64,000 bases of DNA from Asticcacaulis sp. AND118 (GTDB taxonomy: Bacteria > Pseudomonadota > Alphaproteobacteria > Caulobacterales > Caulobacteraceae). Positions within the stretch are counted from its first letter, which is position 1. The number at the start of each line of letters is the position of its first letter. Where the stretch lies: assembly GCF_020535245.1 (NCBI RefSeq), contig NZ_CP084910.1, forward strand, positions 1,464,501 through 1,528,500. The letters run 5' to 3'. Made by a program: the position numbers and the translations under genes. Shown here piece by piece: positions 18,706 to 28,329 of the stretch. The notes below the pieces were generated by a model. That model was given only the letters and a program-made list of their open reading frames with translations, searched no databases and had not been told where the DNA came from.

Positions 18706-20079
18706 TTAGACCTTCGCCTCTTCCTGCGCCTTGATCCACTTTTCCAGCCAGTGGATATTGTAATCCCCCTTCTGGATATCGGTTTCGTTCAGCAGGTCGA
18801 GGAACAGCGGGATGGTGGTGTCGATGCCGGCCACCACGGTTTCCTGAAGGGCGCGCTTGAGGCGGGCCAGGGCTTCCGGACGGTCGCGGCCATAGACGAT
18901 CAGCTTGCCGATCATCGAGTCGTAATAGGGCGGGATGGTGTAGCCGTTATAGACGGCCGAATCCATGCGCACCCCCAGACCGCCGGGCGCGTGGAAATCG
19001 GTGACCGTACCGGGCGACGGCACGAAGGTGCGCGCGTTTTCGGCATTGATACGGACTTCGATGGCGTGGCCTTTCAGGTCGATATCGGCCTGTGTGAAGG
19101 ACAGGGGCAGGCCCGCCGCAATGCGGATCTGTTCGCGGACCAGATCGACGCCGGTGACGAATTCGGTGACCGGGTGTTCGACCTGAAGGCGGGTGTTCAT
19201 CTCGATGAAGAAGAACTCGCCGTCCTCGTACAGGAACTCGATGGTGCCGACGCCGAGATAGCCGATCTTGCGGATGGCTTCGACGACGATCATGCCGATC
19301 TTGTCGCGCGCGGCGGCGTCGATGACCGGCGAGGGGGCTTCTTCGAGCACCTTCTGGTGGCGGCGCTGCAGCGAGCAGTCGCGTTCGCCGAGGTGCACGA
19401 CATTGCCGTGGCTGTCGGCGATGACCTGAATCTCGATATGGCGCGGCTTCTGGAGGTAACGCTCCATATAGACCGTGCCGTCGCCGAAGGCGGCGGCGGC
19501 TTCGGTCTGGGCGCTCATCACCTGTTCGGCCAGCACGTCGGCATTGGCTGCGACCTTCATGCCGCGCCCGCCGCCGCCGGCAGCGGCTTTGATGATCAGC
19601 GGGAAGCCGATGGACTTGGCCGCCTCAATGGCGTCCTCGACCGTGGCGACGCCGCCGTCCGAACCCGGAACGACCGGTATGCCCGAATCCCTGGCGGCCT
19701 GCTTGGCGGTGATCTTGTCACCCATCAGGCGGATATGGTCCGGCTGAGGGCCGACGAAGGTCATGCCGTGCGCGCCGACGATTTCTGCGAAGCGGGCGTT
19801 TTCCGACAGGAAGCCGTAGCCGGGGTGGATCGCCTGAGCGCCCGTAATTTCGGCGGCGGCGATGATCGAGGGGATGTTCAGATACGACTTGGCGGCGGCG
19901 GGCGGCCCGATGCAGACGCTTTCGTCCGCCAGATGCACGTGCATGGCGTTGGCGTCGGCGGTCGAATGCACCGCCACGGTCGCGATCCCCATCTCCTTAC
20001 AGGCGCGGATGACGCGCAAGGCGATTTCGCCGCGGTTGGCGATCAGGATCTTGTCGAACAGTTTGGGCGTGTCGGACAT
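18706..20079 (-). CDS. accC: Acetyl-CoA carboxylase, biotin carboxylase subunit
   Basis: ATP-dependent carboxylation of the biotin on AccB, the first half-reaction of fatty acid synthesis. 457 residues, typical. The N-domain starts [20 protein letters not shown]. The ATP-grasp glycine loop is [14 protein letters not shown]. Catalytic/metal residues lie in [20 protein letters not shown] and the C-domain contains [20 protein letters not shown]. It starts 4 bases after accB on the same strand, so accB-accC are a transcriptional unit, probably with aroQ upstream. Confidence 0.97.
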   Translation of the reverse strand: MSDTPKLFDKILIANRGEIALRVIRACKEMGIATVAVHSTADANAMHVHLADESVCIGPPAAAKSYLNIPSIIAAAEITGAQAIHPGYGFLSENARFAEIVGAHGMTFVGPQPDHIRLMGDKITAKQAARDSGIPVVPGSDGGVATVEDAIEAAKSIGFPLIIKAAAGGGGRGMKVAANADVLAEQVMSAQTEAAAAFGDGTVYMERYLQKPRHIEIQVIADSHGNVVHLGERDCSLQRRHQKVLEEAPSPVIDAAARDKIGMIVVEAIRKIGYLGVGTIEFLYEDGEFFFIEMNTRLQVEHPVTEFVTGVDLVREQIRIAAGLPLSFTQADIDLKGHAIEVRINAENARTFVPSPGTVTDFHAPGGLGVRMDSAVYNGYTIPPYYDSMIGKLIVYGRDRPEALARLKRALQETVVAGIDTTIPLFLDLLNETDIQKGDYNIHWLEKWIKAQEEAKV

Positions 20080-20083
20080 GGCG

Positions 20084-20569
20084 TTAGTCGATCACCACGA
20101 GGCCTTCGCCGAATTCGACGGGCTGGGCGTCGGAAACGAGGATTTCCGACACCGTACCGTCCTTGGGCGACGGGATCGGGTTCATCGTCTTCATGGCTTC
20201 GATGATCAGCAGGGTCTGACCGGCCTTCACCTTGTCGCCGACCTTGACGAAGTTGGCGGCGCCCGGTTGCGGGGCCAGATAGACGGTGCCGACCATCGGC
20301 GATTTCAGGGCGTCCTTGGCGGCCGCTTTCGGCGCTTCGATAGCCGCCGGCGCGGCAACCGGAGCCGGCGCCGCCACGGGGGCAGCGGCGACAGGCGCGG
20401 CGTAGGCAGCCATTGGGGCCACGGGCGCAGCGGTCAGGGTGCGCGCGACGCGGATCTTGAGTTCGCCCTGCTCGACCTCGATTTCGGTCAGTTCGGTTTC
20501 CTTCAGGATGTCCGCCAGCTTGCGAATGAGACGGGGGTCGATCGGGTCAACCGGTTTTTGCGATGACAT
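20084..20569 (-). CDS. accB: Acetyl-CoA carboxylase, biotin carboxyl carrier protein
   Basis: Carries biotin between the carboxylase (AccC) and carboxyltransferase (AccAD). 161 residues. An N-terminal helical segment with [18 protein letters not shown] is followed by an Ala/Pro-rich flexible linker (about 48-90) and the biotinyl domain (about 90-161). The biotinylated Lys127 lies in [10 protein letters not shown]. The usual motif is EAMKMMN, so Thr replaces one Met next to the lysine, a tolerated variation. It precedes accC by 4 bases and follows aroQ. Confidence 0.96.
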   Translation of the reverse strand: MSSQKPVDPIDPRLIRKLADILKETELTEIEVEQGELKIRVARTLTAAPVAPMAAYAAPVAAAPVAAPAPVAAPAAIEAPKAAAKDALKSPMVGTVYLAPQPGAANFVKVGDKVKAGQTLLIIEAMKTMNPIPSPKDGTVSEILVSDAQPVEFGEGLVVID

Positions 20570-20617
20570 GCAGTTACCTTTTCAGGGTTTGGGCCGTGCG
20601 TTTGAAACGTCGGGCGG

Positions 20618-21058
20618 CTATTTTTCGATGAGGCGCAGAGCGGCCTCGATAGCCAGTTCATAGCCAATCGCCCCCATACCGGCAATAACCGCCTTGGCCG
20701 CCAGTGACACATAGGAGTGATGGCGGAACGGCTCGCGGGCGTGAGGGTTCGACAGATGGCATTCGATGATCGGCAGGGTCAGGGCCTTCAGCGCGTCCAG
20801 CAACGCGACCGAGGTGTGGCCGTAGCCCGCCGGGTTGATGATCAGGACCGAGGCGTGTTCGCGCGCCTCCTGCACCCAGTCGATCAGTTCGCCTTCGTGA
20901 TTCGTCTGACGAAAGACGACCGGCACGTGGCGGGCTTCGGCCAGCGCGGTGCAGCGGGCTTCGATGTCCGAAAGGCGCGTATATCCATAAATTTCCGGCT
21001 CACGCACCCCGAGAAGGTTGAGATTGGGGCCGTTAAGGACATATATGGGTTTCGACAT
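20618..21058 (-). CDS. aroQ: 3-dehydroquinate dehydratase, type II
   Basis: Third step of the shikimate pathway: anti-elimination of water from 3-dehydroquinate by a dodecameric enzyme. 146 residues. Motifs: [20 protein letters not shown] with the catalytic Tyr and Arg, [17 protein letters not shown], and [20 protein letters not shown] with the catalytic His. First gene of the aroQ-accB-accC run and divergent from thiS, with about 90 bases between. Confidence 0.96.
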   Translation of the reverse strand: MSKPIYVLNGPNLNLLGVREPEIYGYTRLSDIEARCTALAEARHVPVVFRQTNHEGELIDWVQEAREHASVLIINPAGYGHTSVALLDALKALTLPIIECHLSNPHAREPFRHHSYVSLAAKAVIAGMGAIGYELAIEAALRLIEK

Positions 21059-21151
21059 GCAAAGCCTGATCCTGTGGGATGCGGTCTTGTATCCCCTGTT
21101 GCGATGGCTAACAAGAAAAAGCGGGCTTTTTCGCCCGAAAACGATCCGAAA

Positions 21152-21355
21152 ATGACGAAAATTCTGTTGAATGGCGAAGAAACCGAGGTTTCCGCGTCAA
21201 ATCTGATGATGCTGATCGAACAGATCGGAATCGACCCGCGCAAGGTGGCCGTGGAGCGCAATCTCGAAATCGTGCCGAAATCGGCCTATCTGGCCACGGC
21301 GATCGAGGCGGGCGACCGGCTGGAGATCGTGCACTTCGTCGGCGGCGGCAACTGA
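21152..21355 (+). CDS. thiS: Sulfur carrier protein ThiS
   Basis: Ubiquitin-fold carrier that brings sulfur, as a C-terminal thiocarboxylate, to ThiG for thiazole synthesis. 67 residues from ATG 21152 ([20 protein letters not shown]), ending in the required VHFVGGGN; ThiS normally ends in Gly-Gly, so the final Asn after the glycines is slightly unusual. An in-frame ATG at 21104 would add 16 residues ([16 protein letters not shown]). A hairpin cgggc-tttttc-gcccg (about 21122-21137) lies in that extra stretch. I see no thi-box upstream. thiG starts 15 bases downstream. Confidence 0.88.
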   Translation: MTKILLNGEETEVSASNLMMLIEQIGIDPRKVAVERNLEIVPKSAYLATAIEAGDRLEIVHFVGGGN

Positions 21356-21370
21356 AAAGGACTACTGAAA

Positions 21371-22174
21371 ATGGACGATTCTTCCCTGAAGGCCGACGCC
21401 TTTGCCAAAGACACCTGGACCGTGGCCGGGCGTACCTTTTCCTCGCGCCTGATCGTCGGTACGGGCAAGTACAAGGACTATGTCCAGAACGCCGCCGCGG
21501 CGCGGGCGTCTGGCGCGGAGATCGTCACCGTGGCCGTGCGGCGCGTCAATCTGACCGATCCGAACCAGCCCATGCTGATGGACTACGTCAGGCAGGACGA
21601 GTTCACCTACCTGCCCAATACGGCGGGTTGCTTCACCGGTGAAGATGCCGTGCGGACCCTGCGTCTGGCGCGTGAGGCCGGCGGCTGGAACCTCGTCAAG
21701 CTGGAGGTGCTGTCGGACCCCAAGACCCTCTATCCGGACATGGAAGAGACGCTGCGCTCGCTGAAACTGCTGGTCAAGGACGGGTTCGACGTCATGGTCT
21801 ATTGCTCGGACGACCCGGTCTACGCCAAAAAGCTCGAAGAAGCGGGCGCCGTGGCCATCATGCCTCTGGGCGCGCCGATCGGTTCGGGTCTGGGCATCCA
21901 GAATCCGGTGACGCTGCGCATCATCATCGAGAACGCAAAGGTGCCCGTGCTGGTCGATGCCGGCGTCGGCACGGCGTCGGACGCTACGGTCGGCATGGAA
22001 CTGGGATGCGACGCGATCCTGATGAACACGGCCATCGCCGAAGCGAAAGACCCGATCCGCATGGCCGTGGCCATGAAGCACGCCGTCATCGCCGGCCGCG
22101 AATCCTATCTGGCCGGGCGGATGTCGAAGAAGCTCTATGCCGATCCGTCGTCGCCTTTGGCTGGGCTGATCTAA
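21371..22174 (+). CDS. thiG: Thiazole synthase
   Basis: Builds thiamine thiazole from DXP, dehydroglycine/iminoglycine and ThiS-thiocarboxylate. 267 residues, a TIM barrel. [20 protein letters not shown] at the N-terminus; the Schiff-base Lys is in [20 protein letters not shown]; phosphate-binding stretches include [20 protein letters not shown] and [20 protein letters not shown]. Forms an operon with thiS. Its last 4 bases overlap the 3' end of the convergent hypothetical gene. Confidence 0.97.
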   Translation: MDDSSLKADAFAKDTWTVAGRTFSSRLIVGTGKYKDYVQNAAAARASGAEIVTVAVRRVNLTDPNQPMLMDYVRQDEFTYLPNTAGCFTGEDAVRTLRLAREAGGWNLVKLEVLSDPKTLYPDMEETLRSLKLLVKDGFDVMVYCSDDPVYAKKLEEAGAVAIMPLGAPIGSGLGIQNPVTLRIIIENAKVPVLVDAGVGTASDATVGMELGCDAILMNTAIAEAKDPIRMAVAMKHAVIAGRESYLAGRMSKKLYADPSSPLAGLI

Positions 22175-22806
22175 TCCGGCGTGGGGTCTTCCTCAGCCGT
22201 GCCCGCCTTACGATAATCGGGGGCAAAGATGGACGGATGGCGGCGAATTTCGACATCGGGCGGCTCGCCGGTTTCGCGCACTATGCGATCGCGATATTCC
22301 GTCCATAACTCCAGCAGGGCGCTGACGTCGGAGTCGGTATAGCCTTCGTCGCGCCACATCGCGAGGTGCATGCCTCTGGCGAGTAGAATAAGCTTTTGCT
22401 CGACCTCGCCGACGCGTCTCTCATACAGGTCGTGCCGGGCGATCTCGGCCTCGGCGCGCTCCAGCGCCAGCATCTGCGCGGCCTCTTCGTCGAACGTGTA
22501 ACGCTTGTCGCCAGGATAGCGTTCCTCGTACTCGTCTTCGTCCTCATCGAGGCTGGCCGCGCGATCCGTCGCGGCTCTGGTGCGCGTCGGTGCGATTTTA
22601 GGCTCAGGCGGCGGGGCGAACAACTGACACAGCATACGGTCAGCGGTCATGACCGCGCGGGCGGTGCGTTCGGCCTCAAGCGGCGTTTCGGGCTTCGACA
22701 GCGAGGTGACGTGATCGAGCACTTCGTCGGCAAAGGCGCGCAGCCGGGCGCGGCGCTCGGCAAGCAGCGCTCTCAGTTCGGCCTTGTTTTCCGCGTGGGC
22801 ATCCAT
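22171..22806 (-). CDS. Conserved-looking hypothetical protein, charged helical
   Basis: 211 residues from ATG 22806 ([20 protein letters not shown]). I do not recognise a family. The N-terminal third is Arg/Glu-rich and probably helical, the middle is strongly acidic ([16 protein letters not shown]), and a long helix-like segment follows ([40 protein letters not shown]). There is no signal peptide or membrane segment, so it is probably cytoplasmic. The frame continues upstream to 23019 but that part reads through the family E repeat and is rejected. It is convergent with thiG and overlaps it by 4 bases. Confidence 0.65.
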   Translation of the reverse strand: MDAHAENKAELRALLAERRARLRAFADEVLDHVTSLSKPETPLEAERTARAVMTADRMLCQLFAPPPEPKIAPTRTRAATDRAASLDEDEDEYEERYPGDKRYTFDEEAAQMLALERAEAEIARHDLYERRVGEVEQKLILLARGMHLAMWRDEGYTDSDVSALLELWTEYRDRIVRETGEPPDVEIRRHPSIFAPDYRKAGTAEEDPTPD

Positions 22807-22945
22807 GCGGGTATGATGACACGGACGGAATGGGCGGGGATAGATTGCCGCGGGAAAGGGCCTCCGGCGGGCAGGGGCACGGCCCCTGCACCCGGATTTG
22901 GGTTCGCAGTCCGGTGAGGCCGGTGCGCGTGGATGCGGTGTAAGA

Positions 22946-23123
22946 TTGAACCACGGAAAACACGGAAAGCACGGAAAATGGAGCGGATGGCGTCTTCGGC
23001 GCGAAGCGCCATACATCAATACCGGCTACGCAATGGGAAAGGCCCTTCGGGCAAAAACGGTCCCACAGCCTTTTCCGTGCTTTCCGTGTTTTGGCTGCGC
23101 CGAACTTCGTTTCCGTGGTTCAA
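22946..23123. repeat. Inverted CACGGAAA repeat, family E, copy 1
   Basis: Left end ttgaaccacggaaaacacgg followed by aaagcacggaaaa; the right end carries ttttccgtgctttccgtgtt and, after a short insert, tttccgtggttcaa, the inverse of the left end. The interior (about 90 bases) shows no gene. A related element lies at 44686-44840. With the hairpin at 23157-23190 it accounts for the 423-base gap between the hypothetical gene and the DsbA-like gene. Confidence 0.75.
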
Positions 23124-23156
23124 TAATCCGGCAGAAGCACAGGCGCTCATTACGTA

Positions 23157-23190
23157 AATCGGGCGCAGACATTACCGCCTGCGCCCGATT
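23157..23190. terminator. Strong hairpin downstream of the DsbA-like gene
   Basis: An 11-bp perfect stem aatcgggcgca / tgcgcccgatt with a 12-base loop, about 40 bases after the stop of the minus-strand DsbA-like gene. No clear T-run follows on that strand, so it is either a weak terminator or an RNA-stabilising structure. Confidence 0.5.
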
Positions 23191-23229
23191 ACGGGGTTTG
23201 AGGCCAACTGGCCCCAGAGTCTTCTTTCG

Positions 23230-24066
23230 TCACTTCGCCTTCTGACGCGCGGCGCTGACGAGCGTCTGTATCCGGGGGATGTCGCCGCCATTGACCAGCA
23301 CGCCGTCGACGATGAAGTTCGGCGTGGCGTTGATACCGAGCTTGTAGCCCAGTTGCAGGGTTTCATCGATCTTGGCCTGTATCTCCGGCGTCTGGGCCTT
23401 GGCGTGGAGCGCGGCGGGATCGACGCCGGCGGAGGTGAGAGCGGCATCGACATCGGCCTGAGACGTCATTTCGTGGGAATAGATGGCGTTGTGAACGGCG
23501 GTGTAATGGCCGGTATCGCGGGCGGCGAGGGCGAGGGCGGCCAGTACGCGCGAGTTGTCCTTACCGATGATCGGGTATTCCTTGACCACGACGCGGACGT
23601 CGGGATTGGCGGTGACGAAGGCCATCAGGCTGGCGTGGCTGGCGCGGCAGGCCCCGCACAGATAGTCGTGGAATTCGACGATGGTGATGGGGGCGGACGG
23701 GTTGCCGATGATCGGGTCGTCGGCGGCGATGATCGAGCCTTCATTGGCCTTGACGGCGGTTTCGACGGCCTTGCGCGTTTCGGCGTCCTGCTTTTCGCGC
23801 AGGGCGTTGGAGGCGTCGACCAGCACTTCGGGGCGGGCGACGATGCCGCCGCGCACGATCAGGCTCTGGATATTGGGCAGGACGTACGGGGCGAGCGCCA
23901 GCACGAAGGCCGCGGTCGCCAGCGCCAAAGTCAGGTTGGACTTGCTGAGGACGCTCTCGCTCTTTTTCGGGGCAGGCGCGGTTTCCGGTGCGGGGGCCGG
24001 GCTTTCGGGGGTGTCGGTCACGTAGATTCTTTCAGAGTCGGGCGCTCTAGCGGCGCATACAGGCAT
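23230..24066 (-). CDS. DsbA-family thiol-disulfide oxidoreductase, membrane-anchored
   Basis: 278 residues from ATG 24066, which has aaggtg four bases upstream. GTG at 24021 (M-TDTPESPAPAP) is an alternative giving 263 residues. A Pro-rich cytoplasmic N-tail precedes one membrane segment (about 45-65, NLTLALATAAFVLALAPYVL). The periplasmic thioredoxin fold has Cys137-Gly-Ala-Cys140 in DYLCGACRASH and the cis-Pro loop in GINATPNFIVDGVLVNGGDI. The CxxC dipeptide GA differs from PH of DsbA; DsbA/DsbG-like alphaproteobacterial proteins of this architecture are common. It lies 8 bases downstream of the M48 protease gene on the same strand, so both likely serve envelope protein folding. Confidence 0.85.
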   Translation of the reverse strand: MPVCAARAPDSERIYVTDTPESPAPAPETAPAPKKSESVLSKSNLTLALATAAFVLALAPYVLPNIQSLIVRGGIVARPEVLVDASNALREKQDAETRKAVETAVKANEGSIIAADDPIIGNPSAPITIVEFHDYLCGACRASHASLMAFVTANPDVRVVVKEYPIIGKDNSRVLAALALAARDTGHYTAVHNAIYSHEMTSQADVDAALTSAGVDPAALHAKAQTPEIQAKIDETLQLGYKLGINATPNFIVDGVLVNGGDIPRIQTLVSAARQKAK

Positions 24067-24074
24067 CCGGCACC

Positions 24075-25499
24075 TTAACGGCGCAGGCGGGTTTCTTCGT
24101 CCACCGGATCGATGCCCATCAGGGACGAGGTGGTCAGCACGATGTCGCGGGCGCGGCGGTATTCGACGGAATTCTGCGGCAGGTTCTTCTGCGACCAGAC
24201 GGCGAAGGTGCGGGCCTGAGGAATATTGCCGCGATAGAATTCGGCTTCGGCAGAGGCGAGGCGCGCCTGCCCCGGCATTTTCAGCCCGTCATAGCCCTGC
24301 GCCAGCAGGTTCCAGGCGAAGCTGTTGTCGGGCTCGTATTTCAGCGAGGCATTGAGCATTTCGATGCCTTGACGCAGGTTGTCGTCGTCGCCGGCGGCGA
24401 CCATGGCCTGCCCCAGATTGACCATCAGCAGCGGCGCGTCGGGCAGCAGTTCGACCGATTTGCGGTGCGCCGGGATGGAAAGCGCGGTCTGACCCGTCTC
24501 GAAATAGATCTGGCCCTTGAGTTCCCACAGATAAGGGTTGTTCGGCTGTTCGCTCAGCAGCGCGTCCAGCTCGGCCATGGCCTTTTTTACCTCCGTCTGT
24601 TTGTACCAGGCGATGACGTGGGCGTAGCGGGCCGCGTAGGAGCGGTCGTTTTCCGGGTAACGCATGAACACCTTTTGCGGGTGATCGAGGAAGCCCGACA
24701 GCTTGGCCTTGACGATGTTGAACTCGGCGATCAGTTCCGGCGACTCCACCGCATCCCTGTGCGGTTGCTGTTCGACCAGGCGGCGCAGGGTGGCGACCCG
24801 GTCGCGCGACAGGGGGTGGGTGCGGAAATACTGATAACGCTCGGCGTTGGAGAAGGTTTCGTAGTTACGCAGCTTGTCGAAGAATTCGACGAGGCCGCGG
24901 CCGGACATGCCGGCGCGCTCCAGCGCCTTGACCCCGGCGATGTCGGCAGCGGCTTCCTGAGTCTGCATGTAGCGCAGCGCGCCCAGCGTGCCGAAGGTCG
25001 AGGACGAGCCCAGCAGACCGACGCCCGCGTCACCCGCTCCGGCCAGCAGCGCGATGATGCCCAGCCCCAGCGAGATGGCCATGGGAGCCTTCGCCGCCTG
25101 ATAGATTTCGTCGGAGCGGACGGTGTGGCCCGCGGCCTGGTGACCGGCTTCGTGGGCGATGACGCCGAACAGTTCGTTAGGGGTTTCGGCTTCGCCGATC
25201 ATGCCGGTATTGAGGCCGATGATCTGGCGCGAGGTGGCGAAGGCGTTGATCGACTGATCGGCGATGAGCAGGAACTGCACCTGATCGGCATTGAGACCGG
25301 AGGCGGTAAGGATGCCGCGCGATTCCTTCTGCAGGAAGCGCTCGATCTCGGTGTCGCGGATAACGGTCTGCGCCTGCGCCTTGGGTGCGAGGCCCGCGAC
25401 GGCCAGCGTCATCAGGGATGCCGCCGCCAGCGGCTTCATCCATGAGCGGGCTTTATGTTTAAGGCCGTTCCACACCATCAGCACGTCTCTGTCAGGCAA
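24075..25499 (-). CDS. M48 metalloprotease with TPR repeats (BepA/YfgC-like)
   Basis: Periplasmic zinc protease/chaperone family that checks outer-membrane protein assembly. Up to 474 residues. The signal peptide begins at or before MKPLAAASLMTLAVAGLAPK; starts at 25499, 25478 or 25439 are possible and I report the longest. Zinc site: His116-Glu117-x-x-His120 in GVIAHEAGHQAAGHTV, third ligand Glu in MQTQEAAADIAGVKAL. The C-terminal half (about 270-460) has TPR-like helices (NNPYLWELKGQIYFETGQTA, NSFAWNLLAQGYDGLKMPGQ). Just upstream of the DsbA-like gene in the same direction, like the functional pairing of BepA with disulfide formation in LptD assembly (inference). Confidence 0.9.
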   Translation of the reverse strand: MPDRDVLMVWNGLKHKARSWMKPLAAASLMTLAVAGLAPKAQAQTVIRDTEIERFLQKESRGILTASGLNADQVQFLLIADQSINAFATSRQIIGLNTGMIGEAETPNELFGVIAHEAGHQAAGHTVRSDEIYQAAKAPMAISLGLGIIALLAGAGDAGVGLLGSSSTFGTLGALRYMQTQEAAADIAGVKALERAGMSGRGLVEFFDKLRNYETFSNAERYQYFRTHPLSRDRVATLRRLVEQQPHRDAVESPELIAEFNIVKAKLSGFLDHPQKVFMRYPENDRSYAARYAHVIAWYKQTEVKKAMAELDALLSEQPNNPYLWELKGQIYFETGQTALSIPAHRKSVELLPDAPLLMVNLGQAMVAAGDDDNLRQGIEMLNASLKYEPDNSFAWNLLAQGYDGLKMPGQARLASAEAEFYRGNIPQARTFAVWSQKNLPQNSVEYRRARDIVLTTSSLMGIDPVDEETRLRR

Positions 25500-25563
25500 T
25501 CGCTCTTTATATGGGGCGCAAGAGTGACAAATCTAAGGCCCCCGCACAACAGGCAAGCCGCAA

Positions 25564-25594
25564 GAAAAAGCCCGTGAAGCGGAACTTCACGGGC
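25564..25594 (-). terminator. Intrinsic terminator of rne
   Basis: On the minus strand, stem gcccgtgaag / cttcacgggc with a five-base loop is followed directly by a T-run (aaaaag at 25565-25569 on the plus strand). It lies 9 bases after the rne stop. Confidence 0.92.
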
Positions 25595-25602
25595 GGTCTG
25601 TC

Positions 25603-28329
25603 CTACTTGCGCCACCAGCCGCGCTTGGGCTTGGCAGGCGGGGTGCTGATCTCGGACGGATCGGGCTCGGGGTCCGTCGGGGCAAAGCTGCCGCCAACAA
25701 TCTCCGATGCCGCTTCCAGAACGGGCTCGGGCGCTGGGGCTGTGACCGGTTCCACAATGGGTTCCGGGGCCGTTTCCACCACCTCCGGTTCGGCGGCAAT
25801 GACCGGCTCCGGCGCGGCTTCGGCCACCGGCTCGTCGGTCTTCTTCTTGCGGGCGCGGGTCTTGCGCACCGGCTTGCCAGATTCCTGGACCGCTTCTTCG
25901 ACGATGGGCTCGGCCACCACCGGTTCCGGGGCGATTTCGGCCACGGGCTCCAGAGCCGTTTCCATCACGGCGGGTTCAGGGGTTTCGACCGGCGTTTCCA
26001 CCGCGGCTTCAACGGCTTCGGCTTCGGCCTTGCCGCGGCGCTTGCGCGGCGGACGCTTGCCCTTGGGGGCCGGCTGGTCGCGCAGTTCTTCCGGCACCAG
26101 CGAGGTCGGGGCCTGAGTGGCGGCGCCCAGCACCGACGCGGATTCCGTTGTCTCTACGGTCCCGGTAACGTCGGCCTGAACCTCGATCACATCGAAGCCG
26201 TCCGGCGTTTCACCGGGGTTAGGCGCGCGCTTGCCTTGCGATTCATCGAACGGATCGATCCACACATAGGGCTCTTCCAGCGACGGCGTGCGGGCGCGCA
26301 CCCAGGCATAGGGCTCGCGCGGACGGGCGTCGGGTCCGTTGCGGCGACCGCCCCGACGGCCACGGCGGCGGCGGCGGTTGCGGCGGAAATCGCCGTCCTC
26401 GTCACCGTCATCCTCTTCGCCCTCGGCGTCAACGTCGCCTTCGGACGCCTCGGTCTCGACGGTTTCAGCGTCAACGCGGGCCTCGCCCTCCGGACGACCC
26501 CCGCGACGGCGACGACGGCGGCCACGGCCCCCGCGGCGGTCTTCGCGGTCCTCACGCGATTCCGCGCGTTCGGAAGCCTCGTCGTCGTCGGTGTCTTCGC
26601 GCTCGATGGCGTCGTCGTCGGCGGCGATGATTTCGTCGTCTTCGTCTTCGGCCTCATCGTAGTCCGGGTCGGGACCGAGGTCGACGATCGGATCGGGACG
26701 CGCCGGCGGCGTGAAATCGACCTCGTCGGCGTGAACCGTGCGCACGATTTCGCAGTCGGCCAGACCGAGATCCGGGTCGATTTCCACATTGACCTTCAGG
26801 CCCCATTCAACGCGCAGCTTGGCCAGATGGGCCTGCTTCTCGTTGAGGACGTAGAGCGCCACGGCCTGCGGCAGCTTGATGGTGACGGCGCCGGCGCCAT
26901 TGGTCATGGCCTCCATGTCGATGGCGCGCATGGCGGCCAGAGCCGAGGAGTCGGTCGAGCGGACGCGGCCCATGCCTTCGCAGTGCGGGCAGACGACCGT
27001 TGTGCCTTCGAGGAAGCCGGTGCGGCGGCGCTGGCGGCTGATTTCCATCAGGCCGAAGCCGGAAATCTTGCCCATCTGGATGCGGGCGCGGTCTTCGGAC
27101 AGGGCGTCTTTGAGGCGCTTTTCGACGGCGCGGTTGTTCTTCGACTCATCCATGTCGATGAAGTCGATGACCACCAGACCGGCGAGGTCGCGCAGGCGCA
27201 TCTGACGCGCGGCCTCTTCGGCGGCTTCGAGATTGGTCTTGAGCGCCGTCGCCTCGATATTGCGTTCCTTGGTCGACTTGCCCGAATTGACGTCGATGGC
27301 AACGAGGGCTTCGGTCTGGTTGATGACCAGATAGCCGCCCGAACGCAGGGGCACGACCGGCGAATAGATGCGGTTCAGCACCTCGTCTATGCCGTAGCGC
27401 GCAAACAAAGGCATGCCGCCGCTATAGAGCTGGATCTTCTTCGACTGCGACGGCATGATCATGCGCATGAAGTCCTTGGCGGACTTGTAGCCCTCGACGC
27501 CCTCGACCTGAACGTGGTCGAAATCCTTGTCGAACAGGTCGCGGATGGCGCGCTTGACCAGATCTTCTTCTTCGTAGATCAACGCCGGCGCGTTGGAGCG
27601 CAGGGTCGTCTCGCGAATATTCTCCCAGACGCGCAGCAGGTAGTCGTAGTCGCGCTTGATCTCGGTCTTGGTGCGCTTGGCCCCGGCGGTGCGCACGATC
27701 AGGCCCATGCCCTGCGGCACGTCCAGCGACTGCGCCACGGCCTTCAGCCGCTTACGGTCGGCGCCGTTGGTGATCTTGCGGCTGATGCCGCCGCCGCGCG
27801 CCGTGTTCGGCATCAGCACGCAGTAGCGGCCGGCCAGCGACAGATAGGTGGTCAGGGCCGCGCCCTTGTTGCCGCGCTCCTCCTTGACGACCTGAACCAG
27901 CAGGATCTGGCGGCGTTTGATGACTTCCTGAATCTTGTAGCGCTTGATCAGGTGGGCGCGCAGGCGGCGCTCTTCGTCCGGCAGGTCGTCGCCGTCGTCC
28001 TCGTGCGCGTCGTCCTCGTCGTCGGCATTATTGGCCGCGGCCTGCTGGGCCAGTTCGGCCATCAGCTTTTCGCGGTCGGCGACCGGGATCTGATAATAGT
28101 CCGGGTGGATTTCGTTGAAGGCCAGAAAGCCATGGCGATTGCCGCCATATTCCACGAACGCCGCCTGCAAAGAGGGCTCTACGCGGGTGACCTTGGCCAG
28201 ATAGATATTGCCACGCAACTGTTTGCGGGCGTGGCTTTCAAAATCGAATTCCTCAACCTTCGAGCCGTTTAACACGACGACGCGGGTTTCTTCCGCGTGC
28301 GTCGCGTCGATCAACATTGTTTTCGACAT
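25603..28329 (-). CDS. rne: Ribonuclease E
   Basis: Endoribonuclease and scaffold of the RNA degradosome. 908 residues from ATG 28329 (MSKTMLIDATHAEETRVVVL). The S1 RNA-binding domain lies at about 36-125, with an acidic insertion (NNADDEDDAHEDDGDDLPDE). Catalytic metal ligands are in ALVAIDVNSGKSTKERNIEA and LRDLAGLVVIDFIDMDESKN. The Zn-link is VCPHCEGMGRV. After about residue 560 the protein becomes acidic, then Arg-rich (GGRGRRRRRRGG), then Pro/Glu/Ala-rich, the unstructured scaffold typical of alphaproteobacteria. The C-terminus ends RGWWRK. It has a long upstream region and its own terminator. RhlE, encoded at 56368, is a possible degradosome partner. Confidence 0.96.
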   Translation of the reverse strand: MSKTMLIDATHAEETRVVVLNGSKVEEFDFESHARKQLRGNIYLAKVTRVEPSLQAAFVEYGGNRHGFLAFNEIHPDYYQIPVADREKLMAELAQQAAANNADDEDDAHEDDGDDLPDEERRLRAHLIKRYKIQEVIKRRQILLVQVVKEERGNKGAALTTYLSLAGRYCVLMPNTARGGGISRKITNGADRKRLKAVAQSLDVPQGMGLIVRTAGAKRTKTEIKRDYDYLLRVWENIRETTLRSNAPALIYEEEDLVKRAIRDLFDKDFDHVQVEGVEGYKSAKDFMRMIMPSQSKKIQLYSGGMPLFARYGIDEVLNRIYSPVVPLRSGGYLVINQTEALVAIDVNSGKSTKERNIEATALKTNLEAAEEAARQMRLRDLAGLVVIDFIDMDESKNNRAVEKRLKDALSEDRARIQMGKISGFGLMEISRQRRRTGFLEGTTVVCPHCEGMGRVRSTDSSALAAMRAIDMEAMTNGAGAVTIKLPQAVALYVLNEKQAHLAKLRVEWGLKVNVEIDPDLGLADCEIVRTVHADEVDFTPPARPDPIVDLGPDPDYDEAEDEDDEIIAADDDAIEREDTDDDEASERAESREDREDRRGGRGRRRRRRGGRPEGEARVDAETVETEASEGDVDAEGEEDDGDEDGDFRRNRRRRRGRRGGRRNGPDARPREPYAWVRARTPSLEEPYVWIDPFDESQGKRAPNPGETPDGFDVIEVQADVTGTVETTESASVLGAATQAPTSLVPEELRDQPAPKGKRPPRKRRGKAEAEAVEAAVETPVETPEPAVMETALEPVAEIAPEPVVAEPIVEEAVQESGKPVRKTRARKKKTDEPVAEAAPEPVIAAEPEVVETAPEPIVEPVTAPAPEPVLEAASEIVGGSFAPTDPEPDPSEISTPPAKPKRGWWRK

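Noticed and set aside
21059-21151. TPP riboswitch upstream of thiS
   Set aside because: The spacer is only about 90 bases and contains no thi-box-like ctgaga segment.
26236-28272. Long open frame opposite rne
   Set aside because: Mirror of a GC-rich coding strand; RNase E motifs are unambiguous on the minus strand and the antisense product has no recognisable domain.
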